In this document: positions 18,961-27,806 of the stretch, in pieces
Layout: each line of letters opens with the position of its first letter
Position numbering within the stretch: position 1 is the stretch's first letter
NCBI RefSeq assembly: GCF_014207905.1
Contig: NZ_JACHLB010000001.1
Span: 620,001-684,000, forward strand
Source of the DNA: Flavobacterium notoginsengisoli
Lineage (GTDB): Bacteria; Bacteroidota; Bacteroidia; Flavobacteriales; Flavobacteriaceae
DNA length: 64,000 nt
Direction of reading: 5' to 3'
Program-made: the position numbers and the translations under genes
The notes under the pieces: model-generated
The model's input: only the letters and a program-made list of their open reading frames with translations
What the model was told of the DNA's origin: nothing
The model's database searches: none

Positions 18961-19070
18961 TGTCACCCTGAGCGAAGTCGAAGGGCGTTCCAATTGGACG
19001 TGGGCTTCGACTTCGCTCAGCCTGACAAATTGGATATAAAAATCATCTTAATCCTTTTAATCTGTGGCAA
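18961..19070 (+). repeat. Composite palindromic repeat, copy 1 (orientation A)
   Basis: Inner element 18961-19027: arms containing GAGCGAAGTCGAAG and its complement around a CCAATTGG core. On the right is an outer arm ending in ATCTGTGGC; the left outer arm is missing and replaced by a different palindrome (CCCAATAGCTATCGGG, 18925-18940). Left arm has CCCT...AGGG, right arm GGCT...AGCC. Confidence 0.9.
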
Positions 19071-19077
19071 ACTTAAC

Positions 19078-20253
19078 TTAAATATTCGTTTTGTTTTTAG
19101 AACTAAAAGCCGTCAAAAGCAAATAACTTACAAGACCAACTGATAGTGCTGAAACGGTTGCTAAAATAAGACTTCCCACAATATATTGAGCTGCATTTTT
19201 TTGAATATCGTCAAACGTCATCGAGCTGTCTAAAATTAGCGGTGCATCTGAAGACACAAAATAACTTCCAATTTTTAAAGAACCGAAAATTATAAACGGA
19301 ATAAAAGGCGGAAAACTTACGTTAGAAGTCAGAAAAGCAATGACTTTATTAAGCCTGAACAAAGCCGCTAAAGAAAAAAGCAATATCGTTTGGAATCCCC
19401 AGAAAGGCGAAAGTCCTATAAAAATACCTAACGCAATTGCCGCTGATTTTTTAAAATTAGAATCGGAACTTTCTAAAATATCTTCAAGGAAGAATTTTTT
19501 AAATCCTTTTTTTTTTGCGTTCCTAAAGAAATCTCTAGGTTTAATGTACAGTAATGCGTTGGTTACCAAAACCGTATTTAAAATACTAATTCGCGTAAAA
19601 TCCTGAAATGGTCGAAAATGTGAAACTCTTTCCGTAGGATCATACAAAACCTGAATTGGAATATTTTTAACTACAATTCCTTTCCATGCTGCACGCACAA
19701 TTACTTCAATTTCAAACTCAAATTTATTGGTGTAAAATCGTTTTGGCAATAATCGAAGCGGATACATTCTAAATCCAGATTGTGTGTCGTCTAATTTTAT
19801 TCCGGTTTCGAATTTGAACCAGAAATTAGAAAACTTATTTCCGAAACTACTCTTTTTAGGAACATTTTCCTGAGTCATATTTCGGCTTCCAATCAACAAT
19901 GAATTAGGCTGATTTTGAATTTCTTCTAAGAAAACAGGAATATCAGAAGCAAAATGCTGTCCGTCAGAATCGATTGTAATGGCGTATTCAAAATTCAATT
20001 CTAAAGCTTTTCTAAAACCATTTCTCAGCGCACGTCCTTTTCCTAAATTTTTAGGATGATGAATCTGTGTGAGCTGCGAATACTGTTTTAAAATTTCAGG
20101 AGTAGAATCTGTCGAACCGTCATTAATAATAATAATATTTGGAGTGAAATCTAAAATAGAATCCAGTACTTTTTTCAGTGTTTTAGGATTATTGTAAGTT
20201 GGTACAATAACGCAAAAGCTGATTGAATTAAGTAATTCCTGATGTGATTTCAT
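19078..20253 (-). CDS. Family 2 glycosyltransferase fused to a DUF2062 membrane domain
   Basis: 391 aa. Residues about 10-235 are a GT2 domain of the DPM1-like type: VIVPTYNNPKTLKKVLDSI, IINDGSTDST, and the metal/nucleotide motif ITIDSDGQH. Residues about 260-385 are DUF2062 with several hydrophobic helices (ALGIFIGLSPFWGFQTI). E. coli APE clusters also encode a GT2-containing protein (ApeJ), so glycosyl transfer to a lipid carrier or to the pigment is plausible. Minus-strand pigment operon, 22 bp after the 161-aa gene. Confidence 0.85.
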   Translation of the reverse strand: MKSHQELLNSISFCVIVPTYNNPKTLKKVLDSILDFTPNIIIINDGSTDSTPEILKQYSQLTQIHHPKNLGKGRALRNGFRKALELNFEYAITIDSDGQHFASDIPVFLEEIQNQPNSLLIGSRNMTQENVPKKSSFGNKFSNFWFKFETGIKLDDTQSGFRMYPLRLLPKRFYTNKFEFEIEVIVRAAWKGIVVKNIPIQVLYDPTERVSHFRPFQDFTRISILNTVLVTNALLYIKPRDFFRNAKKKGFKKFFLEDILESSDSNFKKSAAIALGIFIGLSPFWGFQTILLFSLAALFRLNKVIAFLTSNVSFPPFIPFIIFGSLKIGSYFVSSDAPLILDSSMTFDDIQKNAAQYIVGSLILATVSALSVGLVSYLLLTAFSSKNKTNI

Positions 20254-20274
20254 GAGGTGTCTTTTGGGCTGGGC

Positions 20275-20760
20275 TTACTTCACGAATTGTTTCTCTTTTT
20301 CAGAGAAACTTTTTGATTGTAAAACAAAATCTTTAAGGTACTCTTTTAAAGTTGCACCTTGTCCTGCATAATACGTTGTGATAAACTTTTTATCTTCTTT
20401 TATATTTTTTTTGTAGCCCGTAATAGCAGGAACATCTTCCTGAACACTTAGACGAATCATTCGCATTTCAATATTACTAGGATCACTTTTTATTGTTGCT
20501 TCAAGAAGTTTTGCGCCTTCTTTAAAACGCTCAATTTTTTCCCCTAATTTTTTTTCAAATTTAGAATCTACTAAAATTGAAGCGGCTTTGTAAGCCACTA
20601 AAATCTTATCGTCATTATTAGAAACGGCAGCAAGTTTTGCTGTAAACTCTTTGGCATTTGCTTCTGATTTTGCAACATCAGAATACATTTTGCGTATTGA
20701 GGCCAAATCTGGCGTCACAGCAAAACTAATCCATAAAAATAATGTGAGTAATGCTTTCAT
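20275..20760 (-). CDS. Exported hypothetical protein, helical
   Basis: 161 aa with an N-terminal signal-like segment (MKALLTLFLWISFAVTPD). The rest is helical and Lys/Glu-rich, with no recognised domain. It lies 2 bp from the dehydratase gene and 22 bp from the glycosyltransferase gene on the same strand, so it belongs to the pigment operon. A periplasmic role is inferred from the signal only. Confidence 0.7.
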   Translation of the reverse strand: MKALLTLFLWISFAVTPDLASIRKMYSDVAKSEANAKEFTAKLAAVSNNDDKILVAYKAASILVDSKFEKKLGEKIERFKEGAKLLEATIKSDPSNIEMRMIRLSVQEDVPAITGYKKNIKEDKKFITTYYAGQGATLKEYLKDFVLQSKSFSEKEKQFVK

Positions 20761-20762
20761 AA

Positions 20763-21134
20763 TTATATTTTTTTGAACACCGTACTCAATTTTAGAGCAG
20801 TGGTATCATTAAAGTAAGTCGTGTTTTTCACTTTTACCAAATTATCTTCACTCAATGTTATGTCTAATTCTAAGCGTAATTCTGGCGTAGCTTCAGGATT
20901 AATAAGCGCCATGAATTTGACATTTGTCAATGTTTGAATTAACAAAGATTCTTGTGTGAATTTTTCTGTCAGTTCTTTGATAATCTGAATCATGCAAACT
21001 CCCGGCATAATTGGATTTCCAGGGAAATGACCTTTAAAAACTTCATGTTTTTCATTAACCAAAATGGTAACATTATATTTTGAATCGGAAACTTTTTCCT
21101 CCGATAGGACTTTGTAAAAATCTTCTAAAATCAT
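20763..21134 (-). CDS. Hotdog-fold 3-hydroxyacyl-ACP dehydratase, ApeI/FabZ-like
   Basis: 123 aa, single hotdog. The FabZ-type active-site segment is clear: GHFPGNPIMPGVCMIQI, with catalytic His36 and the following PG turn. It would remove water from 3-hydroxyacyl-ACP to give the trans double bond at each polyene extension. Two more hotdog proteins are encoded at 34242-35147; together they parallel ApeI and ApeP of aryl polyene clusters. Confidence 0.85.
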   Translation of the reverse strand: MILEDFYKVLSEEKVSDSKYNVTILVNEKHEVFKGHFPGNPIMPGVCMIQIIKELTEKFTQESLLIQTLTNVKFMALINPEATPELRLELDITLSEDNLVKVKNTTYFNDTTALKLSTVFKKI

Positions 21135-21139
21135 ATTTT

Positions 21140-21748
21140 TTATTTTCCGAATGAATAGGAAATTCCTAACTGAAAATTAATATTGGTATTATAATCTCCA
21201 AATAAATAATAATTATTCGAATCGTTTTGATAATAATCGCTGCTTAAAATATCAAGCAATCCTTTTTTAAATCTTGCTTCAAATGTAAGACCAGAAGGCA
21301 ATGCATATGCAACTCCTAAAACCAAACCAAGATCATTTTGTGCTTTTCTAACCGCAAGATTATCATTTAATAAAATATCTAATGTTGGTCCCGCCTGAAA
21401 TTGAATTCCTTGAGGCAAAGTAAATTTATTCATTACAGAAAGCGACAAATAATTTATTTCAAGATCCAGATATTCAACTTGTTCACTTCGAGTTCTTTCA
21501 TCATAATAATTACGGGCAACATTATTAGAACCTTGTCTAGTGTAATTCAATTCTGGCTGAAGCGCATAAATTTTTGTAATCTTAATTTCAGAAAATCCAC
21601 CTACATAAAAATCGGTTTTATAATCGGCATGCATTTCAGAAATGGTCGAAAAACTAAATCCACCTCGTAAACCTGGTTTAACACTTATTTGAGCTTGCAG
21701 ATTTAAAACTGTAAAAACAGCAATAAAGAAAAGAATTCTTTTTTTCAT
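21140..21748 (-). CDS. Outer-membrane beta-barrel protein (paralog 1)
   Basis: 202 aa with a signal peptide (MKKRILFFIAVFTVLNLQAQ) and alternating aromatic/hydrophobic strands ending in a C-terminal strand (INFQLGISYSFGK), typical of small 8-stranded barrels of the OMP_b-brl type. Shares its layout with the next gene: VKPGLRGGFSFST, LQPELNYTRQG, GLTFEARFKKGLLDI. Its position next to LolA-like and lipoprotein genes suggests a role in envelope placement of the pigment. Confidence 0.85.
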   Translation of the reverse strand: MKKRILFFIAVFTVLNLQAQISVKPGLRGGFSFSTISEMHADYKTDFYVGGFSEIKITKIYALQPELNYTRQGSNNVARNYYDERTRSEQVEYLDLEINYLSLSVMNKFTLPQGIQFQAGPTLDILLNDNLAVRKAQNDLGLVLGVAYALPSGLTFEARFKKGLLDILSSDYYQNDSNNYYLFGDYNTNINFQLGISYSFGK

Positions 21749-21751
21749 GCA

Positions 21752-22345
21752 TTATTTTGTTTTAAATCTATAGCTAATACCAATCTGAAAAACCTGATTT
21801 AAGATTGCATCATTAGTGTAATATCCGTCGTTATCATAATAATCATAACCATAAATATCTACTAAACCTTGTTTAATTCTTGCTTCAAATGTCAAACCAT
21901 TCGGCAATGTATAACCAACGCCTCCAACAATTGCCAAGTCAAAATCTTCAGGTCTTGAATTGATGTAATTATCATCAACTTTTAAATCTAAAGAAGGTCC
22001 AGCCAATAGATGAAAACCACCGCCGTTAAAGTTAAACTTTGCAACTGCTCCAAGTGTTATATAATTTAGCTCATACTTTTCAGAATAATAACGGCCGTTT
22101 TCAAAATATCTTCCTTCATCACCTTGTCTTGAATAATTTATCTCTGGTTGAAGCGAGAAAAATTTATTAAATCTAATATCTACCAATCCACCAATATAAA
22201 AATCAGTTTTAGAGCTATTATCATCAATATTGGTTAAGGTTGAGATATTTAATCCGCCTCTAAGACCTGGACTAACTCTTACTTGCGCCTGAGAATATTG
22301 AATTCCAAAGAACAAAACAAACGCAATTACAGCAAATTTTCTCAT
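21752..22345 (-). CDS. Outer-membrane beta-barrel protein (paralog 2)
   Basis: 197 aa, signal peptide MRKFAVIAFVLFFGIQYSQAQ, then a small barrel with the same motifs as its neighbour (VSPGLRGGLNIST, LQPEINYSRQG, GLTFEARIKQGLVDI). The two are a tandem duplication separated by 3 bp. C-terminal strand FQIGISYRFKTK fits outer-membrane insertion. Same strand as the pigment genes. Confidence 0.85.
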   Translation of the reverse strand: MRKFAVIAFVLFFGIQYSQAQVRVSPGLRGGLNISTLTNIDDNSSKTDFYIGGLVDIRFNKFFSLQPEINYSRQGDEGRYFENGRYYSEKYELNYITLGAVAKFNFNGGGFHLLAGPSLDLKVDDNYINSRPEDFDLAIVGGVGYTLPNGLTFEARIKQGLVDIYGYDYYDNDGYYTNDAILNQVFQIGISYRFKTK

Positions 22346-22382
22346 TTTAAATGGTTTTAAAGTTTATGATTAGTTTAATTTT

Positions 22383-23018
22383 CTATTCTGATTTAAAGTA
22401 ATTTAACTCAATTTTCAATTTGATATTCTGATGAATTATCTGAATATTTTCAGCAAAAATATTGTTTTCTGATTTGAAAAGCAGTGTAAATTTTTCTTTT
22501 GTTTGAGAAGCATGAACGATCTTTTCTAATTTTTGATCTTTTTTGGAGATAAAAATATAATTATCACGTTTGCCATCTTTCGATTTATAAATGTCAGAAG
22601 TTCCATTTTCAAACTGCTCCTGAATCGCATATTCCTTTTTTAGAAGTAAACGAAAATCTTCTTTTAAAGTATTAATCAATATTTTGCGATCTAATTCTGA
22701 AACAATCGAATTGACTTTAAAATCATTTTCAGAAATTTCAAAATCCATTAATTTATTTCCGAATTCGGTTGTAAACACAATTCGGTGCGTGGTGTCGTTT
22801 ATTTTTTTAGCAATGAAAATTCCCGACAATTCATTTCCGTAAACACTAATATTAGTTTTATAAACATAATCGGTTTTTGAATCGGAGAAATAGGGAACCG
22901 TATAAGAAGTTTTGTCTAATTTTTTAGACGTATAGTCTTTTGTAACCGAACCGCAAGAAACGAATACAAGAGCTAAAACGAAATTAATTAGTAAAAACTG
23001 AATCGTCGATTTTTGCAT
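22383..23018 (-). CDS. Lipoprotein of unknown function in the pigment cluster (ApeN-like position)
   Basis: 211 aa with lipoprotein signal; lipobox VFVSC places Cys22 as the lipidated residue. The rest is beta-rich without a recognised domain. Its start overlaps the end of the LolA-like gene by 35 bp, which implies coupled expression. E. coli APE clusters have a LolA-like gene (ApeL) and a small lipoprotein (ApeN) near the exporter; this pair occupies the same context, so a LolB-like role is inferred from position only. Confidence 0.75.
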   Translation of the reverse strand: MQKSTIQFLLINFVLALVFVSCGSVTKDYTSKKLDKTSYTVPYFSDSKTDYVYKTNISVYGNELSGIFIAKKINDTTHRIVFTTEFGNKLMDFEISENDFKVNSIVSELDRKILINTLKEDFRLLLKKEYAIQEQFENGTSDIYKSKDGKRDNYIFISKKDQKLEKIVHASQTKEKFTLLFKSENNIFAENIQIIHQNIKLKIELNYFKSE

Positions 23019-23610
23019 TGATCACTTTATTTTTAAGTACAATTCGAGTATAATCTTCAGAAGATTCTAATAATTTTACCTGAACAACAGTTGCTTCTTC
23101 TTTGTCAAAAGTCAGTTCAATTTGTTTGATGTATTTTTTCAGCGTCGCATCTTTCGGAATAAATTTCGCCAGATTCTGACCTTTTACTTTGAAATACGAA
23201 ATCGTAAATTCTTTATCGTCAAACATATTTCCGCTTACGCTTCCCACAATCAATTTATTGATGCGAGCAAAGATTTTGCTGTTTCCAATATCAACGGCAC
23301 TTTTCTTTCCTTCGTCGTTAATCAGGATTTTTCCGTTTTTAAAAGTAATGCTGTAATTGTATGGTTTTTTGTATTGCCATTGTAAAAGTGCAGGTTCTTT
23401 AAAAATCATTTTTCCCGACGTTTCAATATCTTTCGAAAGAAAATCTAAATGTTTGTACTGAACAAAATCGGTCGTTAAAGTTTTGATTTTTTTGGCTACA
23501 ACATTTACGTCTTCTTTAAATTGAGCAATTTCTGAAGCGGTCATTTTTTGTTCTTGCGCAAACAAACTGCCTGAAATAAAAAGAATTAGTAGAGCTATTT
23601 TAGTTTTCAT
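22984..23610 (-). CDS. LolA-like outer-membrane lipoprotein carrier
   Basis: 208 aa from the ATG at 23610, which begins a normal signal peptide (MKTKIALLILFISGSLFAQ); an in-frame start at 23655 would put 15 extra residues before it and is rejected. The mature part is the LolA half-barrel: LTTDFVQYKHLDFLSKDIETSGKMIF and LLQWQYKKPYNYSITFKNGKILIND are typical. It would carry a lipophilic cargo across the periplasm, here perhaps the pigment. Corresponds to ApeL of aryl polyene clusters. Confidence 0.85.
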   Translation of the reverse strand: MKTKIALLILFISGSLFAQEQKMTASEIAQFKEDVNVVAKKIKTLTTDFVQYKHLDFLSKDIETSGKMIFKEPALLQWQYKKPYNYSITFKNGKILINDEGKKSAVDIGNSKIFARINKLIVGSVSGNMFDDKEFTISYFKVKGQNLAKFIPKDATLKKYIKQIELTFDKEEATVVQVKLLESSEDYTRIVLKNKVINAKIDDSVFTN

Positions 23611-23729
23611 AATTTTTAAAATTGTGTTTTGTTTTTTCGCCACGAATTGCACCAATTTTCGCGAATTTTTAATTTAATAAAATCCGTTTTATCCGCGTCT
23701 TTGCGAAAGCTAATCTGTTTCATTCGCGT

Positions 23730-24506
23730 TCAATCTACATAAGCTTTAAGATTCAAAAGTTCTTCGATCGAAACGACTTGATAATTATTTTGCTGTAAAA
23801 ATTGCAAAAACTGTTCCAGTACTAAAACAGAATGTGGAGCAGTGTCGTGCAAAAGTACAATTCCGCCGGGAGAAACCCGTTTTGTAATTCGGTTTAAAAT
23901 CAATTCTTGATTTTTTGTTCCTCCGTCAAGCGAACGAATATTCCAGCCAATAACTTTGTGATTTGTTTTTTCTAATGCTCTTCGAATCGATGGTGTTGTA
24001 ACTCCATAAGGCGGACGAAAGAAGTTTATTTTTTTGGAAGTGAATTTTTCCAGAAGTGTATCTGTCTTCTGAATTTCCTCTTTTATTTTATCAGCATTAT
24101 AAAAATCAAAAAATTTCGAGTGACTGTAAGAGTGATTTCCAACTAAATGACCTTCCTCAATCACTTTTTGAAGAATTTCAGGATGCGTTTCGATATTTTT
24201 TCCAATGCAGAAAAAAGTTGCTTTGGCATTGTGTTTTTTCAAAAGTTCTAAAACTTCTAACGTATAAATGCTTGGTCCGTCATCAAAAGTTAAAGCGATT
24301 TTTTTCTCTTTTTCTAACGGATTATTACAAAATGCTTTTACATGATAATTGGATGAAATTCTGGAAGAGCCAAAAGCATTTATTCCAATCCATATTATAA
24401 TTATTCCCAAAAACCACAGAAAATTTATTGTCAAATAAAAGTTTAGAACATTTATAAGAAGCAATAAAAAAATAAAAAACAATGATATGTTTTTATGCGT
24501 TATCAT
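23730..24506 (-). CDS. Polysaccharide deacetylase family protein (NodB homology)
   Basis: 258 aa. Two N-terminal hydrophobic helices (about 8-45) anchor the protein; the catalytic domain faces outward. Motif 1 is LTFDDGPS (Asp75/Asp76), motif 2 GNHSYSH (His125, His129), motif 3 FFRPPYG, and a late LLHD supplies the remaining His. These are the complete metal and catalytic positions of CE4 deacetylases. Overlaps the CLF-like gene by 4 bp, so it is co-translated with pigment genes; its substrate there is unclear and it might act on an N- or O-acyl group of a pigment precursor. Confidence 0.85.
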   Translation of the reverse strand: MITHKNISLFFIFLLLLINVLNFYLTINFLWFLGIIIIWIGINAFGSSRISSNYHVKAFCNNPLEKEKKIALTFDDGPSIYTLEVLELLKKHNAKATFFCIGKNIETHPEILQKVIEEGHLVGNHSYSHSKFFDFYNADKIKEEIQKTDTLLEKFTSKKINFFRPPYGVTTPSIRRALEKTNHKVIGWNIRSLDGGTKNQELILNRITKRVSPGGIVLLHDTAPHSVLVLEQFLQFLQQNNYQVVSIEELLNLKAYVD

Positions 24507-25564
24507 TTTGACAGTAACGTAAAACTATGATTTTTTCCGCTTAATTGATTGTACAATAAAATGGTTTTGTAAGTTGGTTTTGTAACCGAATTTACTTTTA
24601 CGATTTCGGGAATTTCCTGTGTTTTTAAAATTTTAGAAGCCATCCAAAAAGCAAAAGCCGAAGCCGTATCGTATTCACCGCTCAAATGTTTGTAATACAA
24701 AACAGGAGTTTTCGCGAAAGCATTTTCGGTCAGATTGCTGTAATAATTTTCAAAATTAGCGTTTCCATCAAAACCTAAAACTAAAGCGTCGATATCTGAA
24801 ATTTCCAAATTATTAGATTTCAAAAAAGATTTAATTTCAGATTCCACTTCGGTTACTTCCAAAGTATTTACAATACTAACATCTAAAAGTTCAGCATAAG
24901 TATTGTCTTTTTTTTCATTTTCTAAAACAAAAAAACTGGCACCTTCTCCGTAAACAGCACCGTTTGTTTTAGAATTTAGAACATCATAAGGAGCAGTATT
25001 ATCGGCTTTAATTCGACCATTTAATTTAAAAAGCGAAGTAGTATAATCTCCGTTTTCGTCAACACCGCCCACTAAAATTGAATTCGCTTCGTCTTCTTCA
25101 ATCTGCATTTTAGCATCCAAAAGTGCCGATTCAAAAGAAACTGCACCATTCACGTAAGTGAAATTGTAGCCTTTACATTGCTGTAAAAGTGCAATTTGCG
25201 CGCCAACGGTATTATGAGTCGATTGAATAAAAGAAGTCGGCGTTAAAAACTCTTCTTTATTATCTAAAATACTTTTCAGGAATTTTTCAGAATCTTCTAT
25301 ACAACCCAAACCAGTTCCGGTAATTATAGCATCAACACTTTCTACGTTTGCGTCTTTCATCGCTAAAGCAGAAGCCACAATTCCGTTTTTTACACCTTTT
25401 GCCATTCTTCTGCTGGCAGCAGGCGAAATATATTCTTTGTAGGCTGGCGGAACAATCGACAGTACATTTTCGTCATGATTTACAACAGCTTCTTCCAAAA
25501 AAACAGTATCAAATGTTTTTTGAGTCGAAATACAGCCTACTCCATTTATATATGTTTTTTTCAT
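24503..25564 (-). CDS. Inactive ketosynthase, chain-length-factor-like (ApeC-like)
   Basis: 353 aa with a ketosynthase fold but no catalytic residues. Where the adjacent ketosynthase has STACSS, this one has VNGAVS: the nucleophile is Ala141. The two His motifs (HGTAT and GHT) are replaced by GFDGNAN and SGEYDT. Type II systems pair an active KS with such a chain-length factor, and E. coli APE clusters do so (ApeO/ApeC). It overlaps its partner's stop codon by one base, which fits a heterodimer made at equal levels. Strong call from residue loss plus context. Confidence 0.85.
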   Translation of the reverse strand: MKKTYINGVGCISTQKTFDTVFLEEAVVNHDENVLSIVPPAYKEYISPAASRRMAKGVKNGIVASALAMKDANVESVDAIITGTGLGCIEDSEKFLKSILDNKEEFLTPTSFIQSTHNTVGAQIALLQQCKGYNFTYVNGAVSFESALLDAKMQIEEDEANSILVGGVDENGDYTTSLFKLNGRIKADNTAPYDVLNSKTNGAVYGEGASFFVLENEKKDNTYAELLDVSIVNTLEVTEVESEIKSFLKSNNLEISDIDALVLGFDGNANFENYYSNLTENAFAKTPVLYYKHLSGEYDTASAFAFWMASKILKTQEIPEIVKVNSVTKPTYKTILLYNQLSGKNHSFTLLSK

Positions 25565-26763
25565 TAGCTTTTTGAAAATATAAGGGTTGAACAGTTTCCT
25601 CCAAATCCGAAAGAATTAGATAAAACGTGTTCGATGTTTTTATTTTTTAAAGTAGTCTGCGGAGTCAAATTGAATTCCTCCATTTGTGTTTCAAAATTCA
25701 AATTCGGATAAACAACATTGTTCTGAATTGCCAAAACGCTATAAACGGCTTCAATTGCCGCTGCTGCCGCTAATGTATGTCCCGTAAATGGTTTTGTAGA
25801 ACTAAAATCTGGTACTTTTTCGTCTTCGTAAATTCTTCGTAAAGCTCTTCCTTCAGATAAATCGTTGTTTGGAGTTGCGGTTCCGTGAACGTTGATATAA
25901 TCAATTTGAGAAGGTTTTAATCCTGAAATTTCAAACGCTTTTTGCATTGCGAGAAAAGCACCGTCTCCGTTTTCTGAAGAAGCAGTTTGATGATAAGCAT
26001 CGTTCGCATTTCCGTAACCTGAAACTCTTGCCAAGACTTTTTTATTTTGTTTTTCGACAATTTCATCCGATTCTAAAACTAAAAATGCTGCAGCTTCTCC
26101 AAGATTTAATCCTTTTCTATTATTATCGAAAGGTTTGTTGTAATCATCAGATAAAATCATCAAGGTTTTAAATCCGTTAATGGTAAATTTTGCCAAAGCA
26201 TCTGCTCCGCCTACAATTACACGATCCAATTTTCCCGTTTTGATTAATCTTGCGCCCAACATAATCGAATTTGCAGCAGAAGAACAAGCTGTAGAAATAG
26301 TGGTTACCATTCCTTTTAAACCTAATTCTTCAGCAATTTTTTCGGCAACATCGCCGCCGTCGTGACAAGTGATGTATTTTACTAATTCTGGTTTTTCGAA
26401 ATAATCGTAATAATGTTTCTCCGTCATATCCATTCCGCCCACACTTGTAGCCGAAATAAGTCCCGTTCTAAATTCATTAATAGAGGTTATGCCGGCATTT
26501 TCGACAGCTTGTTTTGCTGCCAAAGTACCAATCATAGCGGTTCTAGAGAAATTATTATTCTCGTTTAATTTCAATTCGCTAATAAGATCATCGTTGGTTT
26601 TTTTTATTTCGCCAACTTTGATGATGTCCGCATGAACCGTCGAAATATTTTGAATACGAGAAACACCGATTTTATTTTCAATTAAAGAAATATAATTTTC
26701 CTCAACCGAATTCCCGATTGCGGAGATAATTCCCATTCCCGTTATTGCAACACCTTTTGCCAT
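25564..26763 (-). CDS. 3-oxoacyl-ACP synthase (KS alpha, FabF/ApeO-like)
   Basis: 399 aa, complete FabF-type ketosynthase. Cys160 lies in TISTACSSAANS; the two catalytic His are in NVHGTATPNND and TGHTLAAA. It condenses malonyl-ACP with the growing aryl polyene. Co-translated with the inactive chain-length-factor-like gene (1-base overlap), which suggests a KS/CLF heterodimer. A repeat-rich gap of 140 bp separates it from the ACP gene upstream. Confidence 0.92.
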   Translation of the reverse strand: MAKGVAITGMGIISAIGNSVEENYISLIENKIGVSRIQNISTVHADIIKVGEIKKTNDDLISELKLNENNNFSRTAMIGTLAAKQAVENAGITSINEFRTGLISATSVGGMDMTEKHYYDYFEKPELVKYITCHDGGDVAEKIAEELGLKGMVTTISTACSSAANSIMLGARLIKTGKLDRVIVGGADALAKFTINGFKTLMILSDDYNKPFDNNRKGLNLGEAAAFLVLESDEIVEKQNKKVLARVSGYGNANDAYHQTASSENGDGAFLAMQKAFEISGLKPSQIDYINVHGTATPNNDLSEGRALRRIYEDEKVPDFSSTKPFTGHTLAAAAAIEAVYSVLAIQNNVVYPNLNFETQMEEFNLTPQTTLKNKNIEHVLSNSFGFGGNCSTLIFSKS

Positions 26764-26797
26764 TTTAGATTTTAGAGTTTTGATTTTAGATTCTTAG

Positions 26798-26887
26798 AAC
26801 TTTGTCAAAGTTTCAAACTTTGACAAAGTTGACGGATTTTTAAACCTTTTTAGATTTTAGATTTCCAATTGGAATCTAAAATCTAAA
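26798..26887. repeat. Two adjacent hairpin repeats between ketosynthase and ACP genes
   Basis: 26798-26830 is a perfect 16-bp inverted repeat around one base; each arm is itself a hairpin (AACTTT-GTC-AAAGTT). 26848-26887 is a second inverted repeat with TTTAGATTTTAGAT arms centred on CCAATTGG, one base longer on the left arm. TTTAGATTTTAGA-type direct repeats flank it on both sides. Confidence 0.8.
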
Positions 26888-26903
26888 GTCTAAAATCTAA
26901 AAT

Positions 26904-27161
26904 TTATTTAGTTCTATTCGCGCTGATATACGCTGCCATAGTTTCGATTGACTGGAAAATTGTTTTTCCTTCTTTCGGATCTACTAATTTAATTCCGTAA
27001 TCTTTATCTAAAATCACGATCAATTCAAGTGCATCAATCGAGTCTAAACCTAAACCGTCTCCAAACAAAGGATCGTTATCAGCAATATCTTCAACTGCGA
27101 TATCTTCTAGGTTTAAAGTAGTTATGATTTTATTTTTTAATTCTTCTTTTAATGCTTCCAT
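26904..27161 (-). CDS. Acyl carrier protein (aryl polyene type)
   Basis: 85 aa four-helix ACP. The phosphopantetheine site is Ser41 in GLGLDSIDALEL. It would carry the growing aryl polyene chain. It lies 3 bp from the 205-aa ketosynthase-like gene and before the KS/CLF pair. A second ACP is encoded at 38386-38640, as in APE clusters that carry two (ApeE, ApeF). Confidence 0.92.
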   Translation of the reverse strand: MEALKEELKNKIITTLNLEDIAVEDIADNDPLFGDGLGLDSIDALELIVILDKDYGIKLVDPKEGKTIFQSIETMAAYISANRTK

Positions 27162-27163
27162 GA

Positions 27164-27781
27164 TTATTTATTATATAATGTATTGATAGTTTCGTTTGTA
27201 TATTCTGTATTTTCTTGTGTACTAATTGTACAAAGAAAAGCTTTATAATTGTCATTAAAAAATTCTACCCATCCGCATAAAACTATATCTGCTTTATTCG
27301 TATTCAGAAGGATGTTAGAATAATTGGACATAAATTCAGCGTTAAAAGTTTCAAATATAAAGAAAGAATTCTCACTTTTTAGCTGATGACGGATACTTAT
27401 CTCTCCCAAACAAATATTTGGCAGTGTATAAACAAAGATTGCTGGACTCGGAAAATAGTTTTCTTTATCTGAAATAGATTCCTGATATTTTACATCGGTA
27501 TCTAAACTTGAAGATTTATTGGCTAAAACTAAAGCGATATTATTTTCTTCTGTTGCTGAGGTAATCGGACTCAAAAGCAATTCTGAACCTAAAAAAGCCA
27601 GTTTGCTTAAAGCATCCATTTTGAAAAACTTCGGATACTGCATTTCAAAACTACGATATGCTTGTTTGGCAAAATCTGCAAAATCTGTTGGCTCGATTTT
27701 GAAAACAGAAGTTCCGTTGAGAACAATTTCGTTGTTTTCGATTGTACAATAATTTTGTATGTAAGTTTTATTTTGAATCAT
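27164..27781 (-). CDS. Small ketosynthase-N-terminal-like protein without a catalytic Cys
   Basis: 205 aa. The middle (YPKFFKMDALSKLAFLGSELLL) resembles the N-terminal half of ketosynthases of the Ketoacyl-synt_2 type, but the active-Cys region, His motifs and C-terminal half are missing. Genes of this kind occur in aryl polyene and flexirubin clusters; function unknown. It could be an accessory subunit of one of the ketosynthases. It precedes the ACP gene by 3 bp. Family call moderate. Confidence 0.6.
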   Translation of the reverse strand: MIQNKTYIQNYCTIENNEIVLNGTSVFKIEPTDFADFAKQAYRSFEMQYPKFFKMDALSKLAFLGSELLLSPITSATEENNIALVLANKSSSLDTDVKYQESISDKENYFPSPAIFVYTLPNICLGEISIRHQLKSENSFFIFETFNAEFMSNYSNILLNTNKADIVLCGWVEFFNDNYKAFLCTISTQENTEYTNETINTLYNK

Positions 27782-27806
27782 TTTCTTTCAGCAATCAGAA
27801 CTAATT

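Noticed and set aside
18898..19143. Plus-strand ORF of 81 aa
   Set aside because: Made mostly of composite repeat copy 1; no protein features.
23611..23655. Extended start for the LolA-like gene
   Set aside because: Would place 15 residues before an otherwise normal signal peptide.
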